Assembly: GCA_944325685.1 (NCBI GenBank)
Contig: CALVBC010000030.1
Coordinates: 1-36,020 of the forward strand
Source: an uncultured Erysipelotrichaceae bacterium
Lineage (GTDB): Bacteria; Bacillota_I; Bacilli_A; Erysipelotrichales; Erysipelotrichaceae
Reading direction: 5' to 3'
Length of the DNA stretch: 36,020 nt
Part shown: piece by piece, positions 1 through 6,133 of the stretch
How positions within the stretch are numbered: position 1 is the first letter of the stretch
How the letters are laid out: the number at the start of each line of letters is the position of its first letter
Notes under the pieces: generated by a model
What the model was told of the DNA's origin: nothing
Database searches by the model: none
What the model saw: only the letters and a program-made list of their open reading frames with translations
Made by a program: the position numbers and the translations under genes

Positions 1-112
1 GCATCAGCTTCATAGGTGCAGAGCCGAGCATATTTACTCTGATTAAAGCACTGACGGTAAACACGATAACGAACAGTATACTCCAAAGTGTTATTTTTGT
101 TCTTTTCTTCAT
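1..112 (-). CDS. N-terminus of a membrane-anchored or secreted protein (cut by window edge)
   Basis: A leftward reading frame starts at ATG 112-110 and stays open to the window edge (37 codons). An AAGGTGG ribosome-binding site lies just upstream at about 118-126. The N-terminus is Lys/Arg-rich (MKKRTK) and is followed by one hydrophobic segment (about residues 8-24, LWSILFVIVFTVSALI), so it is either a signal peptide or a first membrane helix. The stretch LGSAPMKLM after it faintly recalls the start of MATE-type exporters, but those normally lack a preceding helix, so I do not assign a family. The gene is divergent from the creatininase gene and shares the 172-bp intergenic region with it. 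Confidence 0.6.
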   Translation of the reverse strand, partial: MKKRTKITLWSILFVIVFTVSALIRVNMLGSAPMKLM

Positions 113-232
113 ACCGCCACCACCTTACATATTTCCTTCGTTATCGCACCTCGGCTAATGGTATGATCTATTTTTTAACCATAAATTCGTATTGCGACCT
201 ATGGCACGATATTGATAATAAGCCACTTGATA

Positions 233-265
233 TTGATATATAAGTAAAGATACATCTTATATAAT
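233..265 (+). promoter_or_regulatory. Putative promoter of the creatininase-HAD pair
   Basis: TATAAT at 260-265 is preceded by TTGATA at 233-238. The 21-nt spacer is long, so the -35 assignment is weak. If this -10 is used, the transcript starts near 272, inside or just before the AAAGGAGG at 271-278, giving a leader of about 13 nt. Several other genes in this window show equally short leaders, which is why I keep the call. Confidence 0.35.
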
Positions 266-284
266 AATTCAAAGGAGGCAATTT

Positions 285-1157
285 ATGCGTACAAGGATCT
301 ATAATAAATGCACCGATCAAGAGATCAGTGATTATCTAAAACATGGGGCCACCTTATTTATCGGCGTTGGCGTCACAGAGCTTCATGGTCAATTGCCAGT
401 AGATTGCGAAAGCATTTTGACGGAAGGTGTCGCACTAGCAATGGCTAAAAAGGCTGATGGTTTAGCACTTATCAATCTACCGTATTTTCACGCTGGGGCA
501 ACAGCGATCGGAAGAAGCACCATCAATATCTCGATCAAAGCTGGTTATGAATATCTCAAGGCTTTGATCTATGCGGTATATAAGATCGGCTTTAAAAAGA
601 TCGTCATGATCAGTGCTCATGGACCAGCATATTTGACCATCAATTCCGTCTGTATGGACTTCTTCCATGAGACTCATACACCGATCTTACATATCGATCT
701 TCCACATGCGATGAAGATAGCTGAGGATAATGGTTGGAAGTGCAGTGGTGATCTTATGCAGGACTTCAATGATCTCATCTATGGGGCTTATAAGATCATG
801 CATCAATTAGAATATATCCCCATTATAAAAGACTTTGATAAAGAAGCTTTCTTAGCGAAAAGAGAAGAAGGTAATAAGAAGCAATGGTTCAAAAAAGACC
901 TCCACAAGCTCAATTATTCCACTGGTGGTTTTGGCTCTTATTATGCTGAACTTGAAGAACACGGTGGTTTAGAGTATTCAATTAGTGAAGAAGAAAGAGA
1001 GGAAAGAGGAACAAAAGGGGAAGAACTTTTGATCGACATGGTCGATAAATTCGATCCTAAGCACTTCTTAGACCTATTAGATGCCTTAGATGAAGCGGTC
1101 AATGATGATATCATCAAGCGTTTCACCCATTTAGATAATGGGATCCCATATAAGTGA
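285..1157 (+). CDS. Creatininase-family amidohydrolase
   Basis: This 290-residue protein belongs to the creatininase superfamily: metal-dependent amidohydrolases that include creatininase, the formamide hydrolase ArfB and mycofactocin protein MftE. The N-terminal metal motif is seen as ELHGQLP (Glu32, His34), and a second motif, SAHGPAYLT, sits where the family has NGHGGN. The usual Asp ligand four residues after the LP of this motif is replaced by Glu42, and the second His of the canonical HGxHLP is Gln36, so the metal site may be altered. No signal peptide is present, so it should be cytosolic. AAAGGAGG lies 6 nt before the ATG. It reads directly into the HAD phosphatase gene with 1 nt between them, suggesting one operon. 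The natural substrate cannot be told from sequence. Confidence 0.8.
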   Translation: MRTRIYNKCTDQEISDYLKHGATLFIGVGVTELHGQLPVDCESILTEGVALAMAKKADGLALINLPYFHAGATAIGRSTINISIKAGYEYLKALIYAVYKIGFKKIVMISAHGPAYLTINSVCMDFFHETHTPILHIDLPHAMKIAEDNGWKCSGDLMQDFNDLIYGAYKIMHQLEYIPIIKDFDKEAFLAKREEGNKKQWFKKDLHKLNYSTGGFGSYYAELEEHGGLEYSISEEEREERGTKGEELLIDMVDKFDPKHFLDLLDALDEAVNDDIIKRFTHLDNGIPYK

Positions 1158-1158
1158 T

Positions 1159-1938
1159 ATGAGTATCAAGATCATCTTCTTTGATATCGATGGGACCTTA
1201 GTCGATATGAAGACTAAGGTCATGACTAAAAGGACCATCGATACTTTAAATACACTTAAAGATAAGGGGATCATCATCTGTATCGCTACAGGTCGCTCAC
1301 CAACACAACTCGCCCACTTCGATGGGGTCGAGTTCAGTGCCTATTTGACCTTTAACGGTTCTTATTGTTTCACAGATGATGGTAAGACGATCTTAAGTGA
1401 AGCGATCCCTAAGGATGATGTCGATAGGATCATCAAAAATGCGACCAAAATAGGTCGACCCTTATCGATCGCTACTGATAAGATCACCGTTTCCAATGGT
1501 CAAGATGAAGATCTCGTCGAATACTATGCCTTTGCGAAAGGTATGCCGTATATCGGTGAGGAATTTGACGATATCGCTAAAAACAATGATGTCTATCAAA
1601 TTATGATGGGCCTTACAAAGGATCAATATACAGATCTACTTGAGGGCGTAAAGAACGCCAGGATCACAGCTTGGTGGGATAGGGCTGTCGATATCATCCC
1701 GACTAATAGTGGCAAAGGTAGAGGCATTAAGAAAATGCTTGCATACTATGGTTTCAAGAAAGAGGAAGCGATGGCCTTTGGTGATGGTAGGAATGATATC
1801 GAGATGCTAGAAGCGGTAGGGCATGATATCGCGATGGCTAATGCCACTGATGATGTCAAAGCGATCGCTGATGATATATGTGGCGATGTAGCTGATGATG
1901 GTGTCTATCATTACTTAAAGGATAAAGGGATCATTTAA
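1159..1938 (+). CDS. Cof-type HAD-superfamily phosphatase
   Basis: The product (259 residues from this start) is a class IIB (Cof-type) HAD hydrolase. Enzymes of this type dephosphorylate sugar phosphates, FMN or similar small phosphates in the cytosol. All four HAD motifs are visible: DIDGT near residues 9-13 (nucleophile Asp9, acid Asp11), ATGRSP near residue 50, a Lys in NSGKGRGIKKM, and FGDGRNDIEML near the C-terminus. The frame also opens at ATG 1138 inside the upstream gene. I chose 1159 because family members begin a few residues before the DxD motif, and here the DIDGT follows MSIKIIFF. Neither start has a good ribosome-binding site, so translational coupling to the upstream creatininase gene is likely. 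The preferred substrate is unknown. Confidence 0.85.
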   Translation: MSIKIIFFDIDGTLVDMKTKVMTKRTIDTLNTLKDKGIIICIATGRSPTQLAHFDGVEFSAYLTFNGSYCFTDDGKTILSEAIPKDDVDRIIKNATKIGRPLSIATDKITVSNGQDEDLVEYYAFAKGMPYIGEEFDDIAKNNDVYQIMMGLTKDQYTDLLEGVKNARITAWWDRAVDIIPTNSGKGRGIKKMLAYYGFKKEEAMAFGDGRNDIEMLEAVGHDIAMANATDDVKAIADDICGDVADDGVYHYLKDKGII

Positions 1939-1956
1939 GCCACGAAAGTGGCTTTT
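1937..1956 (+). terminator. Rho-independent terminator after the HAD gene
   Basis: The stem AAGCCAC/GTGGCTT has a GAAA tetraloop and is followed by a short T run. It begins inside the TAA stop codon of the HAD gene and closes the creatininase-HAD operon. Confidence 0.75.
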
Positions 1957-2026
1957 AGTGTCTTTATAAGCAAAATATGATCACTTTATTTAGGATTTTT
2001 AGCAAATCATGCCTTATATAAAGTGA

Positions 2027-2263
2027 GAGATCGATAATGATACTGGTAAAGAAACTAGTAAAGAAAAAAGTAAAGATATCATCATCAAAGCGATCGAGAA
2101 TGATCCTAAGATCACGATCAATGATATGATGGATATCTCAGGTCTCAGCAAGAATGGAGTTGTCTATCATCTTGAACGCTTTAAAAAAGAAGGCATCTTA
2201 AAAAGAGTTGGTCCGACCAAGAAAGGTCGTTGGATCTTGATGCATCATGGATATAAAGGCTGA
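2027..2263 (+). pseudogene. Headless remnant of a winged-helix regulator (RecG-like/AlbA_2-associated HTH)
   Basis: A frame open from just after the TGA at 2024-2026 to the TGA at 2261-2263 encodes about 78 residues with no usable start codon near its 5' end. Its product reads like a winged helix: a helical stretch with ITINDMMDISGLSKNGVVYH, then LERFKKEGILKRVGPTKKGRW. This is the C-terminal HTH often attached to AlbA_2/divergent-AAA ATP-binding regulators (annotated RecG-like), where the pattern is 'I-L-x-G-I-I-x-R-x-G-x-x-K-x-G-x-W'. The N-terminal domain is missing, and the upstream sequence is short and full of stops. I read it as the decayed 3' end of a lost gene. The alternative is expression from the in-frame ATGs at 2126/2129, which would cut into the HTH. 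Confidence 0.6.
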
Positions 2264-2306
2264 TCGATCTTGGTATGGCCGATCAGAAAAACACTATGCG
2301 TAGTTT

Positions 2307-2335
2307 ATCATGTTCCCTCTTTAGGGGAACATGAT
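2307..2335. repeat. Perfect 11-bp inverted repeat
   Basis: ATCATGTTCCC (2307-2317) and GGGAACATGAT (2325-2335) are separated by 7 nt. The right arm has no T run after it, so it is a poor intrinsic terminator. It lies between the HTH remnant and the AAA ATPase gene and could be an operator, a transcript-stabilising hairpin or a scar of a mobile element. Confidence 0.55.
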
Positions 2336-2353
2336 GGAACGTGATGAAGTAAG

Positions 2354-2430
2354 AATGCGTATTATGGTATTATTGACTATGCTTAATATTGCGTATTGGT
2401 GTAGTTTTAATATAAAATAAGATTGCGTAT
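2354..2430. repeat. Three WATGCGTAT-type direct repeats at 34-bp spacing
   Basis: AATGCGTAT (2354-2362), ATTGCGTAT (2388-2396) and ATTGCGTAT (2422-2430) start exactly 34 bp apart. A fourth core, ATGCGTA, lies at 2296-2302 off the phase. The last copy abuts the ribosome-binding site of the AAA ATPase gene. The same GATTGCGTAT(A)GGAGTG string recurs at about 16144-16158, just upstream of the sigma-factor gene, which suggests a protein-binding or promoter element. Confidence 0.5.
2389..2416 (+). promoter_or_regulatory. Putative promoter of the AAA ATPase gene
   Basis: TTGCGT (2389-2394) and TATAAA (2411-2416) are separated by 16 nt, giving a predicted start near 2423 and a leader of about 20 nt. 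The -35 overlaps the second TGCGTA repeat, and the start point falls in the third. A factor bound to these repeats would therefore compete with or help RNA polymerase. Confidence 0.4.
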
Positions 2431-2442
2431 AGGAGTGTGGAT

Positions 2443-3840
2443 ATGAAAATCAAAAGAAAGATCTATCAAGATCTACTAAAATGGAAAAGGGAAAGCAATG
2501 GTAAAAAAGCCCTTTTGATCGAAGGGGCTAAGCGAATAGGTAAATCAACGATCGCTGAAGAGTTTGCCAAAAATGAATATCAGTCATATATATTGATCGA
2601 CTTCAATATCGCTTCAAAGAATGTGTTTGAAGCATTTGATCATTTAAATGACCTTGATGTGTTCTTTCAAATGATATCTCTTGAATATAACACTCGTCTT
2701 TATGAGAGGAGGTCGCTGATCATCTTTGATGAGATACAAAAATACCCTAAAGCTAGAGAAGCGATCAAATACCTTGTACAAGATGGAAGATATGATTTTA
2801 TCGAAACTGGTTCACTTATTTCTATAAAAGAAAATGTCGAAAATATAACTATTCCATCTGAAGAGAAAAAGATCAAGATGTATCCGTGTGATCTAGAAGA
2901 GTTTTTTATCTATATTAACGAAGATCTTCTTTACGAGCATATTAAAGAATCATATAAAAAAGGGATCGCATTAGACGATAACCTCCATCGTCGAGCTATG
3001 TACATCTTTAAAGAATACCTATTAGTTGGTGGTATGCCACAAGCTATGGTCGTTTATAAAGAAAACCACAAGGATTTTTATCTTGCAGATAATGAAAAAA
3101 GATTTATTCTCGATCTATATCGTGACGATATCAAAAAAGCACAGAAGAAATATAGTTCAAAAGTATCTGCCATTTTTGAAAACATTCCCGGAGCTCTTTC
3201 AAAACACGAAAAAAAACTTGTTCTGTCTGAGATCGATAAGCACAATAATAACTTCAATAATTATGATGACTCAATATTCTGGCTTGATGATTCTATGATC
3301 TGCAATGTTGCTTATAAATGTGCAGATCCTAATGTCGGATTTTCGCTGACTAAAGATGGATCACAAGTTAAGTGTTACATGGGTGATACAGGTCTGTTAG
3401 TTAGTTTAGCGTTTAGCGAAAATCAAATATCATCTAACGAATTATATAAACAGATAATGAATGGGAAATTATCTTTAAACAAAGGCATGCTTTATGAAAA
3501 TATGATCGCACAAATGATAGTTGCAAGTGGTAGGAGACTATATTTTTATACTAGATATAATATGGTTAGTCACAGGAATGATATTGAGATCGACTTCTTA
3601 TTGTCCAATGGAGAAAAAACCAAGTTTAAAGTCTTGCCACTAGAAGTTAAATCAAATGATAGATATACAACGACATCACTGATTAAATTTAAAGAACTAT
3701 TCAAAAAACGTATCGGTAGATCATATATCATCCATCCAAAAAATTATAAAGATGATTTTAAGGGAGCTAAAGATATCATTTGTCTTCCGCCGTATTATGT
3801 ATCTGTATTCCTTGAAGGATTAGATAATGTTGGCCTTTAA
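2443..3840 (+). CDS. AAA ATPase with DUF4143/nuclease-like C-terminal domain
   Basis: This 465-residue protein is of the common but poorly understood 'ATP-binding protein, DUF4143' family. Walker A is GAKRIGKST (residues 28-36) and Walker B is LIIFDE (92-97). The C-terminal part carries D384...E401-V-K403 (EIDFLL then LPLEVKS), which matches the PD-(D/E)XK nuclease-fold signature noted in this family. No membrane segment or signal peptide is seen. I chose ATG 2443 rather than GTG 2437, because AGGAG at 2431-2435 sits 7 nt from the ATG. It stands alone behind the TGCGTA repeats and next to a decayed regulator. Its use of ATT, ATA and GTT codons looks higher than in neighbouring genes, consistent with acquisition from elsewhere. 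The cellular role of the family is not established. Confidence 0.85.
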   Translation: MKIKRKIYQDLLKWKRESNGKKALLIEGAKRIGKSTIAEEFAKNEYQSYILIDFNIASKNVFEAFDHLNDLDVFFQMISLEYNTRLYERRSLIIFDEIQKYPKAREAIKYLVQDGRYDFIETGSLISIKENVENITIPSEEKKIKMYPCDLEEFFIYINEDLLYEHIKESYKKGIALDDNLHRRAMYIFKEYLLVGGMPQAMVVYKENHKDFYLADNEKRFILDLYRDDIKKAQKKYSSKVSAIFENIPGALSKHEKKLVLSEIDKHNNNFNNYDDSIFWLDDSMICNVAYKCADPNVGFSLTKDGSQVKCYMGDTGLLVSLAFSENQISSNELYKQIMNGKLSLNKGMLYENMIAQMIVASGRRLYFYTRYNMVSHRNDIEIDFLLSNGEKTKFKVLPLEVKSNDRYTTTSLIKFKELFKKRIGRSYIIHPKNYKDDFKGAKDIICLPPYYVSVFLEGLDNVGL

Positions 3841-3889
3841 GTTAAATTACCTAAGTTAATATCATTGTTCAAAACCTAACAGTTTTTTA

Positions 3890-3918
3890 TTGACTATTGA
3901 TTTATATCGCCTTAAAAT
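3890..3918 (+). promoter_or_regulatory. Promoter of the marR-ABC exporter operon
   Basis: TTGACT (3890-3895) and TAAAAT (3913-3918) are separated by 17 nt, a near-consensus housekeeping promoter. The predicted start is near 3925, about 22 nt before the marR ATG. CCTAACA occurs on both sides of it (3875-3881 and 3927-3933). That could be part of an autorepressor site, although MarR operators are normally inverted repeats. Confidence 0.65.
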
Positions 3919-3946
3919 GTCCAATGCCTAACAAAAAGGAGGTCTT

Positions 3947-4390
3947 ATGAAGAAGTTATTAGGGATGGAGATATTAGGTCTAGCCAATATGATCCGCAGG
4001 GTCACTTTCAATGATCTTGATGTCTTTGATGATAAAGATCGACCGACACAGGTCCAACACTTTGTCCTGATCCAGATCTTTCACAGTACAGAAGATGTCT
4101 ATCAAAGAGATCTGGAAAAAAAGTTCAAGATAAGGCGTAGTACGATCGCCGAGATCTTAAAGGGGATGGAGAAAAAGGGCCTTATCGTAAGGACTTTTTC
4201 ACCTTTAGACAAACGCACAAAGAAGATCGAGCTGACTAAAAAAGCGATCGCGATGTGTGAAGAGGAAAAGGAAAGGGTCAAAGAGACAGAGAGAAAGCTC
4301 ACTGATGGTCTAAGTGAAGATGATATCAAAACCTTTTATACCCTCATGGATAAGATGTTAGGCAACTTACAAAAGGAGGAGCTTAAATGA
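3947..4390 (+). CDS. MarR-family transcriptional regulator
   Basis: The 147-residue protein has the MarR winged-helix layout. Helices flank a DNA-binding core at about residues 45-100 (QRDLEKKFKIRRSTIAEILK as helix-turn-helix, then GLIVRTFSPLDKRTKKIELT as the wing, with the typical D-x-R). AAAAAGGAGG precedes the ATG. Its TGA overlaps the ATG of the first ABC gene (ATGA at 4387-4390), so the regulator and transporter are translated in a coupled way. MarR proteins in this setting usually repress their own operon and are released by the exported drug. The ligand is unknown. Confidence 0.92.
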   Translation: MKKLLGMEILGLANMIRRVTFNDLDVFDDKDRPTQVQHFVLIQIFHSTEDVYQRDLEKKFKIRRSTIAEILKGMEKKGLIVRTFSPLDKRTKKIELTKKAIAMCEEEKERVKETERKLTDGLSEDDIKTFYTLMDKMLGNLQKEELK

Positions 4391-6132
4391 TCAAGACTTT
4401 ATTAGCCCAGGTCAAGCAATACAAGAAAGCTACTATCTTGACGCCGATCTTTACCGCTTTAGAAGTCTTCATGGAGGTCATGATCCCTTTTGTCACCGCC
4501 GAGATCATCGATAAGGGGATCGAAGCTGGTGATATGGACCAGGTCTACCTCTATGGCGGTATCATGATCGTCTTAGCTTTTTTGAGCTTGGTCTTTGGTA
4601 TCTTAGCTGGTAAATATGCATCAACAGCCTCAACAGGCTTCGCTTGTAATCTAAGAGACGGGATGTATGAAAATATCCAAAAGTTCTCATTTTCCAATAT
4701 CGATAAATACTCAACAGCAGGTCTTGTCACCAGGATGACAACTGATGTCACCAATGTGCAAAACGCCTTCCAGATGTGTATCAGGATCGCTGTTAGATCA
4801 CCACTTACTCTGATCTGTTCATTGTCGATGGCCCTGGTGATCAGTTTAGATCTCAGCTTCATCTTCTTTATCGGGATGGTGGTATTAGGGGTCGCTTTGA
4901 TCATCATCATGGGTAGTACGACCAAGATCTTCAACAAGGCTTTTGAACAATACGATGCGGTCAATGCCGATGTCCAAGAGAATGTCACCGGTATCAGAGT
5001 CGTCAAAGCCTTTGTGAGAGAGAAATCTGAGACAGAGAAATTCAGGAAGTCTGTCACCAAGCTCTACAACATGTTCTGTAAGGCGGAAAAGATCTTGGCT
5101 TTCAATAGTCCGATCATGATGATGGTCATCTATGGATCGATGATCGCGATATCATGGTTTGGGGCTCATGAAGTAGTGAGTGGCAGTCTTACGACCGGTG
5201 AGCTCACCAGTATGTTTTCATATGTCATGAATATCTTAATGAGCTTGATGATGCTATCGATGATATTTGTCATGCTCAGTATGTCTTTAGCTAGTGCTAG
5301 ACGTATCACGGAAGTGTTGAAGGAAAAACCTGACTTGACTGATCCTTTAATGCCAGTCACAGAAGTAAAGGATGGTAGTATCGAGTTTGATCATGTATCC
5401 TTTGCTTATAAACACGGTACAGGTGAATATACATTAAAAGATCTGACCTTTAGTATCCAAAGTGGGGAGACCATCGGTATCGTCGGAGGTACCGGTAGTG
5501 GTAAATCAAGTTTAGTGAGCCTTATATCACGGCTTTATGATGTCTCTAGTGGAAGAGTCTTAGTCGGTGGTCTTGATGTCAGGGAATACGACATGGAAGT
5601 ATTAAGAGCTCAAGTAGCCGTCGTCTTACAAAAGAATGTCTTATTCAGTGGTACTATCTTAGATAACCTAAGATGGGGTGATGAAAACGCTAGTGAAGAA
5701 GAATGTATCGAAGCTTGTAAACTCGCATGCGCTGATGAATTCATCCAAAAGTTCCCCGATAAATACAACACTTGGATCGAACAGGGTGGAACTAATGTAT
5801 CCGGTGGTCAAAGACAACGTCTCTGTATCGCTAGGGCATTACTAAAAAAGCCTAAGGTCCTTATCTTAGATGATAGTACTAGTGCTGTCGATACAGCGAC
5901 GGATGCGAAGATCCGTGACGCCTTCAAAAACAAGATCCCAAACACGACTAAGATCATCATCGCCCAAAGGGTCACCAGTGTCATGGATGCTGATCGGATC
6001 ATCGTCTTAAAAGATGGTGAACTAAATGGCTTTGGTAGTCACAGTGAACTAGTCAAGACCAATCCGATCTACGCCGAGATGTATGAGACCCAGACTAAGG
6101 GTGGCGGTGACTTCGATGAAGGAGGTGAATAA
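4387..6132 (+). CDS. ABC exporter half (permease + ATPase), degenerate ATP site
   Basis: This 581-residue half-transporter has an N-terminal six-helix exporter domain (about 1-320) and a C-terminal nucleotide-binding domain. Walker A is GGTGSGKSS (367-375), the signature is VSGGQ (471-475) and Walker B is VLILDDSTS. The catalytic Glu after Walker B is Asp496, and the H-loop His is Gln527 (IIAQRVTSV). Both changes mark the non-catalytic site found in one partner of heterodimeric exporters such as BmrC/BmrD, LmrC/LmrD and TM287/288. The partner gene follows directly and has a canonical site, so the two should form one heterodimer in the cytoplasmic membrane exporting drugs, peptides or lipids. 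It follows marR with a 4-bp overlap. Confidence 0.95.
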   Translation: MIKTLLAQVKQYKKATILTPIFTALEVFMEVMIPFVTAEIIDKGIEAGDMDQVYLYGGIMIVLAFLSLVFGILAGKYASTASTGFACNLRDGMYENIQKFSFSNIDKYSTAGLVTRMTTDVTNVQNAFQMCIRIAVRSPLTLICSLSMALVISLDLSFIFFIGMVVLGVALIIIMGSTTKIFNKAFEQYDAVNADVQENVTGIRVVKAFVREKSETEKFRKSVTKLYNMFCKAEKILAFNSPIMMMVIYGSMIAISWFGAHEVVSGSLTTGELTSMFSYVMNILMSLMMLSMIFVMLSMSLASARRITEVLKEKPDLTDPLMPVTEVKDGSIEFDHVSFAYKHGTGEYTLKDLTFSIQSGETIGIVGGTGSGKSSLVSLISRLYDVSSGRVLVGGLDVREYDMEVLRAQVAVVLQKNVLFSGTILDNLRWGDENASEEECIEACKLACADEFIQKFPDKYNTWIEQGGTNVSGGQRQRLCIARALLKKPKVLILDDSTSAVDTATDAKIRDAFKNKIPNTTKIIIAQRVTSVMDADRIIVLKDGELNGFGSHSELVKTNPIYAEMYETQTKGGGDFDEGGE

Positions 6133-6133
6133 G

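Noticed and set aside
2307-2335. Inverted repeat as an intrinsic terminator
   Set aside because: No T run follows either arm.
2437-2442. GTG start for the AAA ATPase
   Set aside because: AGGAG at 2431-2435 is only 1 nt away, while ATG 2443 has a 7-nt spacer.
4551-5060. 169-codon open frame on the minus strand
   Set aside because: It lies entirely inside the ABC exporter gene, has no ribosome-binding site, and its product has no domain. It is a shadow of the real gene.
6083-6133. Longer start for the second ABC exporter half
   Set aside because: It would overlap the first half by 50 bp and lacks a ribosome-binding site, while GGAGGT fits ATG 6134.
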